A stretch of DNA of 39,335 bases, from the NCBI RefSeq assembly GCF_002252675.1, contig NZ_NQKY01000025.1:1-39335 (forward strand), read 5' to 3'. Positions within the stretch are counted from its first letter, which is position 1. Every line of letters starts with the position of its first letter. This document shows, piece after piece, positions 1 through 10,631 of the stretch. The translations under genes and the position numbers were made by a program. The DNA is from Synechococcus sp. BO 8801. GTDB taxonomy: Bacteria; Cyanobacteriota; Cyanobacteriia; PCC-6307; Cyanobiaceae. The notes under the pieces were generated by a model, which searched no databases, had not been told where the DNA came from, and worked only from the letters and a program-made list of their open reading frames with translations.

Positions 1-322
1 CATGGAGGGCGTCACTGCGGTCGTCCTCGGAGATGTCCCAGAAGACGTAGGCCCACTGGGGATCGCGGGGCAGGAAGACGACGCGGGTCTCGGCGGCGGG
101 GCGCGGCGCCGGGGCCATCTCGGCCTCGATGGCGGCCACCGGCCGAGGCGCGTCTGCTGGGGCCGCCGCCTCGGGGCTGTCGCCCGAACGATCGGCGATG
201 GCCCCGGCCAGCGAATCCCTGTCCTGGGCGCTGTAGCGATGGATCCCCAGGGTCCTGGCGAGCTCGCGCAGCTGGCGCATGCTGAGGCTGGCCAGGTTCG
301 CGAGCGGGTTGGTCCTGGCCAT
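1..322 (-). CDS. DUF4912 domain protein, 3' part cut by window edge
   Basis: Reading leftward from an ATG at 322 gives 107 codons that run off the window. The first 45 or so residues (MARTNPLANLASLSMRQLRE...) look like a Rho-termination-factor N-terminal/SAP-like helical fold, containing the pattern LRELARTLGI. An Ala/Pro linker follows, then the start of a DUF4912 domain, seen as FLPRDPQWAYVFWDIS. DUF4912 proteins in cyanobacteria are soluble and of unknown function; the Rho-N-like segment suggests nucleic-acid binding, but that is inference. The C-terminal part of the domain is missing only because the window ends. I chose the first in-frame ATG, which directly starts the recognisable helical domain. 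Confidence 0.75.
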   Translation of the reverse strand, partial: MARTNPLANLASLSMRQLRELARTLGIHRYSAQDRDSLAGAIADRSGDSPEAAAPADAPRPVAAIEAEMAPAPRPAAETRVVFLPRDPQWAYVFWDISEDDRSDALH

Positions 323-382
323 GCTATTTCAAGAATCGTTACATCCCATGATCGCCGATGGGATCGGTCGGGATCGCCCCTG

Positions 383-727
383 TCAGCGGATCGCGACATC
401 GCCGGAACGGGCCTGATCCACCGGCGGCAGCTGCACCACCCCCCGCATGGGTTCGGCCCCCGGTCGCTCCGGGGGCCGGGTCGGGCGGTCCGGCAGCGAC
501 GCCAGCACGGCCGAGACCGCCAGCAGCCCCCCGAGCAGCAGCCAGAGGCGCCAGCGACGCGGCAGGACCAGGGCGCTGCGGCCCCCCTGCCCCCGGCGCC
601 GTGTGCCGTCCGCGACCCGGCGCGCCCTGCCGATGCCCAGCGGCTCTCCGCAACGGGCACAGACCATGCGACCCGCCAGGCTGCGGTCGGCTCGCACAGC
701 CCAACTGCCGCACCTCGGACAGCCCAT
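383..727 (-). CDS. Zinc-ribbon protein with one membrane helix
   Basis: A 114-residue protein of unknown function. Two CxxC knuckles near the N-terminus (CPRC at residues 3-6 and CARC at about 23-26) form a probable zinc ribbon. A basic stretch follows, then a single hydrophobic helix (WLLLGGLLAVSAVLASL, about residues 63-79), then a Pro/Arg-rich tail. This arrangement suggests a cytosolic zinc ribbon anchored in the membrane by one helix. It starts at an ATG at 727 and lies between the DUF4912 gene and the cupin gene, all on the minus strand, with a 41-bp gap on the cupin side. Other reading frames over the same DNA lack such features and are treated as shadows. Confidence 0.65.
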   Translation of the reverse strand: MGCPRCGSWAVRADRSLAGRMVCARCGEPLGIGRARRVADGTRRRGQGGRSALVLPRRWRLWLLLGGLLAVSAVLASLPDRPTRPPERPGAEPMRGVVQLPPVDQARSGDVAIR

Positions 728-768
728 TCCTCATCCGATCCATCAGCTCCCCATGGTGACGGAATGAC

Positions 769-1257
769 CTAGAGCAGCGTCGGATCGGCGCCGGCGGGCC
801 GCTCGGCCGGTGGCAGATCGGCCATCAGCCGGAAATCCTCGAACGCGAAACCCGGTCCCACGCAGCAGTGCAGCAGGCTCCATCGCCCCCGGCTGCGGGC
901 CGCCTGCCACCACCCCGCCGGCACGATCTGCAGCGGACCCGGACCCGGATCCCCGGCCTCAGCGAGCGGGCCCAGCAACAGCCGCTCGGCCGTGCCGCCC
1001 CCGGGCGGCAGCCGCCAGAGGTCGAGGGGGTCGCCGCCGGCGTGGTGCCAGACCTCATCCGCCCCCGCCACCTGATGCCAGCGGCTGAGCTGGCCCTCCG
1101 TCAGCAGGAAGGCGATCACCGTGAGTCCGGCGCGCTGCCGCCCGTCCTCGGCCCGGCACACCTGAGCGGGTGAGCGGTGCAGCTCCCGATACCAGCCCCC
1201 CTCCGGGTGGGGCTGCAGGTCGAAGCGGGCGATCAGCGCCTCCGGACTGGAACGCAT
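769..1257 (-). CDS. Cupin superfamily protein, DUF985 (Cupin_5)
   Basis: A 162-residue single-domain cupin. The opening ALIARFDLQPHPEGGWYREL is the DUF985 signature, and the beta-barrel motifs follow: FLLTEGQLSRWHQVAGADEVWHHAGGDPL, then a Gly-rich strand and LHCCVGPGFAFEDFRLM near the end. The family is a small metal-binding cupin, often annotated as a sugar-epimerase-like fold, with no firmly known reaction. I chose the ATG at 1257 (MRSSPEAL) because homologues begin just before the ALI.RF motif; an upstream ATG at 1323 would add 22 residues of low-complexity sequence and would intrude on the umuD promoter region. It is divergent from the UmuD homologue. Confidence 0.8.
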   Translation of the reverse strand: MRSSPEALIARFDLQPHPEGGWYRELHRSPAQVCRAEDGRQRAGLTVIAFLLTEGQLSRWHQVAGADEVWHHAGGDPLDLWRLPPGGGTAERLLLGPLAEAGDPGPGPLQIVPAGWWQAARSRGRWSLLHCCVGPGFAFEDFRLMADLPPAERPAGADPTLL

Positions 1258-1316
1258 GGCCTGGCGGACGGGAGAGGGTCGCTGCCGATGATCCCGCGGC
1301 GACGGCCAACCGGAGT

Positions 1317-1330
1317 AGAACATCCGTACC
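1317..1330 (+). promoter_or_regulatory. Possible degenerate LexA box upstream of the umuD homologue
   Basis: AGAACATCCGTACC, 23 bp before the ATG at 1354. It reads GAAC-N4-GTAC. Compared with the cyanobacterial LexA motif RGTACNNNDGTWCB it has two mismatches, and compared with the Bacillus-type GAACNNNNGTTC it has one. It lies in the gap between the divergent cupin and umuD genes. Position and partial match make SOS control possible but not secure. Confidence 0.35.
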
Positions 1331-1353
1331 AGCTCCCTTGTTCTGCCGGCCCG

Positions 1354-1845
1354 ATGCTTCCCCTGCCTCCCCAGTCACCGCTGCCCCTGCGGGAGGGGGC
1401 GGCGGCGCTCTTCTGCCTGCTGGCCACGGAAGCCATCAGCGCCGGTTTCCCCAGCCCCGCCGACGACTACGTGGAGGCCCGCATCGACCTCAATCTGGAG
1501 CTGATCCCCCGCCCGCTGTCCACCTTCTTCATGCGCGTCAGCGGCGATGCCATGCGGGGCGACGGCATCGTCGACGGCGACCTGCTGGTGATCGACCGCA
1601 GCGTCGACTCCCGGCCCGGCATGGTGGTGGTGGCGGTGCATGCCGGCGCCTTCCTGCTGCGCCGTCTGGCCCGGCGCGGCGGTGCGCTGTGGCTGGTGGC
1701 CAGCGACGGCACCAGTCCGCCCCTGCTGCTCACCGGCGACGAAGGGGGCGGCGCGGAGGGGAGCGACGCAGGGGGCGCCGAGCTCTGGGGCGTCGTGATC
1801 CACGCCGTGCATCACCTGGCGGGCGCCCCCTCCAGGCGTCACTGA
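1354..1845 (+). CDS. UmuD/LexA-type (S24) protein lacking the catalytic Ser and Lys
   Basis: A 163-residue UmuD homologue. The cleavage-site region is preserved: ISAGFPSPADDYVEARIDLN matches E. coli UmuD around Cys24-Gly25, here Ala30-Gly31. The active-site loop, SGDSM in E. coli (nucleophile Ser60), reads SGDAM here, with Ala66 encoded by GCC. The lysine of E. coli (Lys97, in FTVKK) is Arg103 (in FLLRR). Both members of the Ser-Lys dyad are therefore absent, so self-cleavage to a UmuD' form is not expected. The rest of the fold (GIVDGDLLVIDRS, WGVVIHAVH) is intact, with a Gly-rich insert at about 127-141. No umuC follows within the window. Possible roles are a permanently UmuD-like partner of a polymerase or a dominant regulator of a second, active UmuD. 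The start was chosen from alignment with UmuD; a longer frame to 1177 would overlap the cupin gene. Confidence 0.85.
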   Translation: MLPLPPQSPLPLREGAAALFCLLATEAISAGFPSPADDYVEARIDLNLELIPRPLSTFFMRVSGDAMRGDGIVDGDLLVIDRSVDSRPGMVVVAVHAGAFLLRRLARRGGALWLVASDGTSPPLLLTGDEGGGAEGSDAGGAELWGVVIHAVHHLAGAPSRRH

Positions 1846-1864
1846 TCGGCGTCAGCCAGCAGCG

Positions 1865-2068
1865 TCAGGGGTCGGCGCGGTGGGGCAGGGCGCGCGAATC
1901 GGTGGGACGGGCGGGAGGGGTCATCAGCAGGCCGCGCCGGCGCAGCTCACGGCGGAATTCGCCGGCCAGTCCGTCCGCCATCCAGAGCTTGCGCAGGTGG
2001 CCGAAGATCACCATGCAGCGCAGGGCGATGGTGACGCAGACAAGCACCTGCAGGCAGAGTTTCAGCAC
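1865..2068 (-). CDS. Small hypothetical protein with N-terminal hydrophobic helix
   Basis: A 67-residue frame starting at a GTG at 2068. The N-terminus (LKLCLQVLVCVTIALRCMVIF, shown in part) is hydrophobic and could be one membrane helix. A basic segment (HLRKLWMADGLAGEFRRELRRRG) and a short Pro-rich tail follow. I do not recognise a family. It converges on the UmuD gene with a 19-bp gap. No clear ribosome binding site is visible, so it may be a real small membrane protein or a chance frame; the sensible composition and hydrophobic-then-basic order favour real. Confidence 0.45.
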   Translation of the reverse strand: MLKLCLQVLVCVTIALRCMVIFGHLRKLWMADGLAGEFRRELRRRGLLMTPPARPTDSRALPHRADP

Positions 2069-2206
2069 GGTGGGAGCAGCTGCGGCGCTGTGCTGGGGGC
2101 AGCCTAGGGGCGCCGGCGGCGAGCGGCCGCCGGGGGCCGGCCGGGAAACGCCGTCCAGGCGTCATGCTGGGGGCGATGAGCGGCAACGCCGCCCCAGCCT
2201 GCTTCG

Positions 2207-2488
2207 ATGATCGAGCCCCTGCCGGAGCTGAGCACCGCCGAACTGGAGACCCTGCTGGCGGCCCTCGATCCGCTCCTGGACGGCTTCGGCGAAGGGGGCT
2301 CCTGCCTGGATGACGCCAGCGCCTTCCTCGAGCGGCTGGGCATCGGCCAGCAGGGCGACGACGGGGGCACCCCCGCTCCCCTGCTGCAGTGGCTGGAAAG
2401 CTGGCGGGCCGCCGGCGGCAACCGGGCGACCCTGCGGCTGATGGTGCAGACCCTGCTGACGGGACGGCAGGAGGAACCGCCGGCCTGA
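2207..2488 (+). CDS. Small acidic hypothetical protein
   Basis: A 93-residue soluble protein from an ATG at 2207. It is rich in Leu, Glu and Asp and is probably all helical (IEPLPELSTAELETLLAALD, then LLQWLESWRAAGGNRATLR). No known domain or membrane segment is recognised. It converges on folP with a 25-bp gap and stands alone on its strand. Its amino-acid composition is that of a normal cytosolic protein, unlike the Arg/Pro/Ala-rich shadow frames around it, which supports it being real. Confidence 0.6.
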   Translation: MIEPLPELSTAELETLLAALDPLLDGFGEGGSCLDDASAFLERLGIGQQGDDGGTPAPLLQWLESWRAAGGNRATLRLMVQTLLTGRQEEPPA

Positions 2489-2513
2489 CGGAGCGCCGGA
2501 TCGGCCGGACGGG

Positions 2514-3377
2514 TCAGGCGCGCCAGAGGGCATCGGCCATGCGGGCCGTCTGCACGATCGGCCCGACGTCGTGCACGCGCAGCACGTCGGCACCGGCGGC
2601 GATGGCCTGGCCGCAGACCGCCGCCGTGCCCCAGAGACGGGCCCGGGGGCGGGGCTCGGCCAGCACCTCACCGATGAAGCGCTTGCGGGACGGCCCCACC
2701 AGCAGGGGGAAGCCCTCGGCCCGCAGCAGGGCCAGACCCCGCAGCAGGGCGAGGTTGTGGGCGGTGGTCTTGGCGAAGCCCAGCCCCGGATCCCAGAGGA
2801 TCCGCTCCGCACGCACCCCCGCCGCCAGGGCCCGATCGGTGGCCTGCAGCAGCTCCTGCCGCACCTCGGCGACCACGTCGCCGTAGCGGGCCAAGCCATC
2901 CATGGTGCGGCTGTCGCCGCGGCTGTGCATCAGCACGCAGGGGCAGTCCGCGGCCGCCACCACCGCCAGCAGGTCGGGATCGCGCCGGCCGGCACTGACG
3001 TCGTTGATCCAGTGGGCCCCGGCCGCCAGGGCCGCCTCCGCCACCGGGGCGCGGAAGGTGTCGATCGACAGCAGGGGGCCGCCGGCCGCCGGGGGCGGCA
3101 GAGAGGCCAGGATCCGCCGCAGGACGGGCAGCACCCGGGCGATCTCGGCCTCGGCCTCGATCTCGGTGGCCCCGGGGCGGGTGCTCTGCCCGCCCAGGTC
3201 GAGCAGGTCGGCCCCCTGACGGTGCAGCACACGGGCCTGGCGCAGGGCCGCCTCGGGGGCCTCATAACGGCCGCCGTCGCTGAAGGAATCGGGGGTGAGG
3301 TTGAGGACCCCCATCACCAGGGTGCGGTCCCCCCAGCGGAACCCGGGCGGGGCGGCGACGGGGCCGGCGGAGCTCAC
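2514..3377 (-). CDS. folP: Dihydropteroate synthase
   Basis: A 287-residue cytosolic TIM-barrel enzyme that joins p-aminobenzoate to dihydropterin pyrophosphate in folate synthesis; it is the sulfonamide target. The family motifs occur in order: MGVLNLTPDSFSDGGRY (about 23-39), LDLGGQSTRPGATE (about 60-73), INDVSAG, VLMHSRG, ILWDPGLGFAKT, GPSRKRFIG (pterin and pABA binding loop) and the C-terminal RVHDV. The length is normal. It is the last gene of the minus-strand run S4 protein - tpiA - folP, 25 bp after tpiA when tpiA starts at 4143. The ATG at 3377 is the first in-frame start and fits family length. Confidence 0.95.
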   Translation of the reverse strand: MSSAGPVAAPPGFRWGDRTLVMGVLNLTPDSFSDGGRYEAPEAALRQARVLHRQGADLLDLGGQSTRPGATEIEAEAEIARVLPVLRRILASLPPPAAGGPLLSIDTFRAPVAEAALAAGAHWINDVSAGRRDPDLLAVVAAADCPCVLMHSRGDSRTMDGLARYGDVVAEVRQELLQATDRALAAGVRAERILWDPGLGFAKTTAHNLALLRGLALLRAEGFPLLVGPSRKRFIGEVLAEPRPRARLWGTAAVCGQAIAAGADVLRVHDVGPIVQTARMADALWRA

Positions 3378-3402
3378 GGCGATCCCAGCGGTGGCCGGGG
3401 CC

Positions 3403-4143
3403 TCAGGCCGCCACCGGCACCTGGTAGTTGGCGATGCGGGCGAAGCTGACCGGATCGAGGGAGGCGCCCCCCACCAGCACGCCGTCGATGTCGCTCTGGG
3501 CCATCAGCATGTCGATGGTGGCGGGGTTGACCGAACCGCCGTACTGCACGACCACCTCGGGATGGCCCACCCAGCCGCGGATCAGGCCGCAGATGCGGTT
3601 GGCCTCCTCGGCGGCGCAGGTCTTGCCGGTGCCGATCGCCCAGATGGGCTCATAGGCGACGATCAGGCGCAGGGGGTCGATGCCCTCCAGCCCCTGTTCC
3701 ACCTGGCGGTGGATCACCCGCTCGGTCTCGCGGGCCTCGCGCTGGTCGTCGCTCTCGCCCACGCAGAGGATCGGGATCAGCCCCGACTTCTGGGCCGTGC
3801 GGGCCCGCAGGTTGATCTGCTCGTCGGTTTCGCTGAAGTACTTGCGGGGCTCGCTGTGGCCCACGATCGCGTGGGTGACGCCATGCTCGAGCAGCATCGG
3901 CGCCGAGATCATGCCGGTGTAGGCGCCGCTCTCCTCCCAGTGGACGTTCTGACCGGCGATGGCGACACCGGCGCCGGCCAGGTGACGGCAGAGGGTGGGG
4001 ATGGCGGTGAACGGCGGGGCCAGCACCACCTCCCGGTCCTCGGGCAGATCGGCGATCAGGGGCCGGAAGGTGGCCGCAAACGCCCGCGCCTCGGCGCAGG
4101 TCATGTGCATCTTCCAGTTGCCTGCGATGACGGCCTTGCGCAC
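3403..4143 (-). CDS. tpiA: Triosephosphate isomerase
   Basis: Interconverts glyceraldehyde-3-phosphate and dihydroxyacetone phosphate in glycolysis and the Calvin cycle. The catalytic Lys is in AGNWKMH near the N-terminus, the catalytic His in [11 protein letters not shown], the catalytic Glu in [14 protein letters not shown] (with its loop-6 sequence), and the phosphate-binding loop is YGGSVNPA. With the GTG start at 4143 the protein is 246 residues and begins [13 protein letters not shown], as in relatives; GGGAG sits about 5 bases upstream of this GTG. An ATG at 4164 ([10 protein letters not shown]) is an alternative, adding 7 residues. It follows the S4-domain gene closely and precedes folP, consistent with one transcript. 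Confidence 0.95.
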   Translation of the reverse strand: MRKAVIAGNWKMHMTCAEARAFAATFRPLIADLPEDREVVLAPPFTAIPTLCRHLAGAGVAIAGQNVHWEESGAYTGMISAPMLLEHGVTHAIVGHSEPRKYFSETDEQINLRARTAQKSGLIPILCVGESDDQREARETERVIHRQVEQGLEGIDPLRLIVAYEPIWAIGTGKTCAAEEANRICGLIRGWVGHPEVVVQYGGSVNPATIDMLMAQSDIDGVLVGGASLDPVSFARIANYQVPVAA

Positions 4144-4174
4144 GTGGTCTCCCGGCAGCGACATTCGAGGCAGG

Positions 4175-4393
4175 TTAAGGCGTGAGCCCGCCGTCCCTCC
4201 CACGCTCCCGCCGCGGGGAGAGCATCAGCACCTCCCGGCCGTCGATGGCCACGGCATCCCCCGGGGCCAGCTGACGACCGCGTCGGGTCTCGATGGCGCC
4301 GTTCACGGTCACGTCCCCCCGCTGGATGCGCTGCTTGGCCTCGCCGCCGGTGCCGACGAGGCCCTGCCATTTGAGGAACTGATCCAGCTTCAC
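4175..4393 (-). CDS. S4-domain RNA-binding protein (YbcJ/YaaA type)
   Basis: A 72-residue protein that is essentially one S4 domain: [20 protein letters not shown], then [11 protein letters not shown] (the conserved G.V.VNG turn) and GREVLMLSP. Such stand-alone S4 proteins are small basic RNA-binding proteins, probably linked to ribosome or tRNA handling; the exact target is unknown. The start is a GTG at 4393, chosen because homologues begin at the KLDQFLKW motif. A far longer same-frame reading to 6100 is antisense to the ABC exporter and is not credible. It heads the tpiA-folP run, and its start lies 39 bp from the divergent exporter start at 4433. Confidence 0.85.
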   Translation of the reverse strand: MKLDQFLKWQGLVGTGGEAKQRIQRGDVTVNGAIETRRGRQLAPGDAVAIDGREVLMLSPRRERGRDGGLTP

Positions 4394-4417
4394 CGTCGGG
4401 GGGCGCCCGGAGAGCGC

Positions 4418-4426
4418 TGATAGGGT
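4418..4426 (+). promoter_or_regulatory. Extended -10 element immediately before the ABC exporter start
   Basis: TGATAGGGT, an extended -10 (TG-n-TAGGGT). The hexamer ends 6 bases before the ATG at 4433, so transcription from it would begin at or within a base or two of the start codon and give a leaderless mRNA. No matching -35 is obvious. The assignment rests on similarity to the TAnnnT hexamers seen before other genes here. Confidence 0.35.
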
Positions 4427-4432
4427 TCGTCG

Positions 4433-6172
4433 ATGCTTGCACCCTCGCCGGCCGGCTTCCGCAGGCTCTGGCCGCTGCTGAAGCCCCACCGGCGACCCCT
4501 GCTGCTCGGGGGGTTGTGCATGCTGGTGTTCGTGGGCTGCTGGCCCCTGCTGGCCTGGCTCGCCGGCCAGCTGATCCCCGCCATCGGCGCCGGCGACTTC
4601 AGCAAGGTGCTGCGCAGCGTGGCGGCGGCCCTGGCGGTGTTCCTGGTGCAGAAGATCGCCCAGTTCGGCCAGGACACCCTGCTGGCGGGCCCGGCCCTGC
4701 GGGTCAGCCAGGAGCTGCGCCGCCAGCTGTTCGCCCGCCTGCAGCGGCTCGACTTCGGCGCCCTGGAGAAACTCTCCGCCGGCGATCTCACCTACCGGCT
4801 CACCGAGGACGCCGACCGGGTCGGTGAGGTGATCTACAAGACGATCCAGGACACCACCCCCAGCGCCCTGCAGCTGGTGGTGGTGCTGGGCTACATGATC
4901 TGGCTGGACTGGCCCCTGGCCCTGGCCACCCTGCTGCTGGCACCGCTGGTGGCGCTGATGGTGAGCGCCTTCGGGGCCCGGGTGATGACCGCCGCCGAGC
5001 GCAGCCAGAAGCAGGTGAGCGATCTGGCGGCCCTGCTGGGTGAGGCGATCGGCGGCCTGCCCCTGGTGCGGGCCTTCGCCGCCGAACCCTGGCTGCAGGA
5101 GCGCTTCGACACCGAGATCGACCTGCACCGCCGCGCCCGCTACCGCACCCTGGAGCTGCTGGCGCTGCAGCATCCGGTGGTGGGCTTCATCGAAGCGGCC
5201 GGGATTCTCTCGGTGCTGCTGATCGGTGCGGCGCGCATCAAGGCCGGCGGCCTCGACAGCCAGGGCTTCAGCAGCTACGTGGCGGCCCTGCTGATGCTGA
5301 TCGATCCGATCTCCCACCTCACCACCAACTTCAACGAGTTCCAGCAGGGCCAGGCCTCGCTGCGGCGGCTGCGGGCGATCGAGAACGAGCCGGTGGAGCC
5401 GCCCGACCACCCCGGGGCCAGACCCCTGGGAACCGTGTCCGGGGAGCTGGTGCTGGACGGGGTGAGCTTCGGCTACCAGAGCGGCACCCCGGTGCTGCGC
5501 CAGCTCGACCTCCACATCCGCCCCGGCCAGGTGGTGGCCCTGGTGGGGCCCTCCGGCGCCGGCAAGAGCACCCTGTTCTCCCTGTTGCTGCGCTTCAACA
5601 CCGCCCAGAGCGGCCGGGTGCTGCTCGATGGCCAGAACCTCGCCGACCTGCGGGCCCGGGACCTGCGCCGGGCCGTGGCCCTGGTGCCCCAGCAGAGCAG
5701 TGTCTTCTCCGGCACCGTGGCCGAGGCGATCGCCTTCGGGCGACCCGCCACGGCCGATCAGATCCGCCAGGCCGCCCGGCTGGCCAACGCGGCCGACTTC
5801 ATCGAGAGCCTGCCCGGCGGCTACGACAGCCGGATCGAGGAGCGGGGCAGCAACTTCTCCGGCGGCCAGCTGCAGCGGCTGGCGATCGCCCGGGCCGTGC
5901 TGGGCAACCCGGCGGTGATGCTGCTCGATGAGGCCACCAGCGCCCTGGATGCGGAGGCCGAGGAGGCCGTGCAGCAGGGCCTGCAGCAGGCCATGGCGGG
6001 CCGCACCGTGCTGGTGATCGCCCACCGCCTCGCCACCGTGCAGGAGGCCGATCTGATCGTGGTGCTCGACGGCGGCCGCATCGTCCAGCAGGGCAGCCAC
6101 GACGAACTGATGGCCAGCGGCGGCCGCTACCGCGAGCTGTGCGAGCGCCAGTTCATCCGCCTGGAGGCCTGA
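4433..6172 (+). CDS. ABC exporter half-transporter (ABCB/MsbA-like)
   Basis: A 579-residue fused permease and ATPase. Residues 1-310 hold about six membrane helices (for example LLLGGLCMLVFVGCWPLLAWL) and the long intracellular loops of type IV exporters. The nucleotide-binding domain follows: Walker A GPSGAGKST at about 371-379, Q-loop LVPQQSSVFSGTV, signature SGGQLQRLAIARA, Walker B VMLLDEATSALD and the H-loop IAHRLATV. It should work as a homodimer in the inner membrane exporting a lipid or other amphipathic substrate, which the sequence does not reveal. The start follows a possible extended -10 so closely that the mRNA may be leaderless. It is divergent from the S4 gene; no partner protein is adjacent. 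Confidence 0.9.
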   Translation: MLAPSPAGFRRLWPLLKPHRRPLLLGGLCMLVFVGCWPLLAWLAGQLIPAIGAGDFSKVLRSVAAALAVFLVQKIAQFGQDTLLAGPALRVSQELRRQLFARLQRLDFGALEKLSAGDLTYRLTEDADRVGEVIYKTIQDTTPSALQLVVVLGYMIWLDWPLALATLLLAPLVALMVSAFGARVMTAAERSQKQVSDLAALLGEAIGGLPLVRAFAAEPWLQERFDTEIDLHRRARYRTLELLALQHPVVGFIEAAGILSVLLIGAARIKAGGLDSQGFSSYVAALLMLIDPISHLTTNFNEFQQGQASLRRLRAIENEPVEPPDHPGARPLGTVSGELVLDGVSFGYQSGTPVLRQLDLHIRPGQVVALVGPSGAGKSTLFSLLLRFNTAQSGRVLLDGQNLADLRARDLRRAVALVPQQSSVFSGTVAEAIAFGRPATADQIRQAARLANAADFIESLPGGYDSRIEERGSNFSGGQLQRLAIARAVLGNPAVMLLDEATSALDAEAEEAVQQGLQQAMAGRTVLVIAHRLATVQEADLIVVLDGGRIVQQGSHDELMASGGRYRELCERQFIRLEA

Positions 6173-6212
6173 GGGCAGGCTTCGCCCCTGGCGAGAACGG
6201 GCGGTCCTGCCA

Positions 6213-6218
6213 CCTACG
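6213..6218 (+). promoter_or_regulatory. Probable -10 hexamer for the DUF6447 gene
   Basis: TACGCT, 25 bases before the proposed TTG start at 6244. It fits the TAnnnT pattern that recurs 10-30 bases before several starts in this window. No clear -35. Confidence 0.3.
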
Positions 6219-6243
6219 CTGGCTCCGCACCGAGCCCAGAGCC

Positions 6244-6474
6244 TTGCAGACCCCCAGCCAGCAGCCCCCCGTGCTGACCTTTGAAGGCAAGCGTTACGAC
6301 CTCAACGGTCTGCCCGACGAAGTGAAGGAGATGGTGCGCGGGATGCAGGTGGCCGATGCCCAGCTGCGCATGCACGAGGACACCCTCAAGGTGCTGGCGG
6401 TGGGCCGCCAGGCCATGGCCATGCAGCTGAACGAGCGGCTGCAGGGCATCCCGACCCTGGAGGAGCCGGCCTGA
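6244..6474 (+). CDS. DUF6447 family protein
   Basis: A 76-residue cyanobacterial protein. The core is strongly patterned: VLTFEGKRYDLNGLPDEVKE, then MVRGMQVADAQLRMHEDTLK and VLAVGRQAMAMQLNERLQG, giving a short beta hairpin followed by a long amphipathic helix. Function is unknown; it looks soluble and may dimerise through the helix. Start choice is uncertain: a TTG at 6244 gives the short N-terminal extension I expect for this family, while a GTG at 6271 would start directly at VLTFEGK. It is followed by the convergent DUF3386 gene 12 bp away. Confidence 0.75.
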   Translation: MQTPSQQPPVLTFEGKRYDLNGLPDEVKEMVRGMQVADAQLRMHEDTLKVLAVGRQAMAMQLNERLQGIPTLEEPA

Positions 6475-6486
6475 GGCCGCCGGGGA

Positions 6487-7164
6487 TCAGCCCAGGGGGG
6501 CCAGATCCTCGAACCGGAACACCTGGCGGCCGGCCGGAGTCTCGCCATGGGCCTCCGTCTCCACCACCCGCTCGCTCAGCACCCAGGGGCCCTCGCCCGC
6601 CAGGGGCACGAAGGTGTCGGTGAAGCGGCTGGTGCCGCCGCGGGCCTCTCCGGTGGCGGGGTCGCTGTAGCGGCTGGTGTAGCTGTGGCTGAGGTAGCCG
6701 CTGCCGGTATCGGTGACGCTCTCGGTGAAGATCGTCACCACGGTGCCGTGGATGTGGCGGTGCACCATCCTCACCACGTTGTCCTTGATGCGGTAGCGGT
6801 CGCCCTCGGCCTTGCCGCCCATGATCACCTCGGTCCCCACCGCATCGGTCTCACCGGCGGTGAAGGTGTTGGCGCCGTGGGTCTGCTCGAAGGGGCGCCG
6901 CACCCGGTGGATCGCCACCTCCCACAGCTGGGAGGCGACCGCCTTGTGCACCTCCTCGTCGGCGATGCCCTCCACCGTCGCCTTCAGGTCGGCGCCGACC
7001 TGGAAGGTGCCCGCGAGGCGCCGGTCGTCCTGCTCCCAGACGCAGCGACCGCTGTAGCCGCCGAAGCCGGGCTCCCAGGTGTAACGGTTCTCGTAGGCGG
7101 CGCGGAAGGCCTCGCGCAGGTCGGAGCCGGGGGCGACGGGATGGGCGGCCAGGGTGCTGGTCAC
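6487..7164 (-). CDS. DUF3386 family protein
   Basis: A 225-residue cyanobacterial/plastid-lineage protein. It has the family's features: an N-terminal FRAAYENRYTWEPGFGGYSG and repeated beta-strand segments such as AGTFQVGADLKATVEGI, VHRHIHGTVVTIFTESVTDT and SHSYTSRYSDPATGE. The predicted fold is a beta-rich lipocalin or START-like sheet without membrane helices. The biochemical role is unknown. It starts at an ATG at 7164 and lies downstream of carB on the same strand with a 22-bp gap, so it may be co-transcribed with carB. Confidence 0.85.
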   Translation of the reverse strand: MTSTLAAHPVAPGSDLREAFRAAYENRYTWEPGFGGYSGRCVWEQDDRRLAGTFQVGADLKATVEGIADEEVHKAVASQLWEVAIHRVRRPFEQTHGANTFTAGETDAVGTEVIMGGKAEGDRYRIKDNVVRMVHRHIHGTVVTIFTESVTDTGSGYLSHSYTSRYSDPATGEARGGTSRFTDTFVPLAGEGPWVLSERVVETEAHGETPAGRQVFRFEDLAPLG

Positions 7165-7186
7165 GGAGTCACGGGCGATCGGGCGT

Positions 7187-10510
<3,324 letters not shown>

Positions 10511-10631
10511 AGGGCGTGGTCGGTCAAACCCGCCCAGCCTCTCACGGTCGCCGTCCCGACCGGCCCCCCGCACCGCTGGCACCGCAGGCAATCGCTAATC
10601 TGACGGGATACCTTCGCCCGAGACGCCGCCG

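Noticed and set aside
4394-6100. In-frame extension of the S4 protein to 641 residues
   Set aside because: Runs antisense through the ABC exporter; the S4 domain begins at the GTG at 4393.
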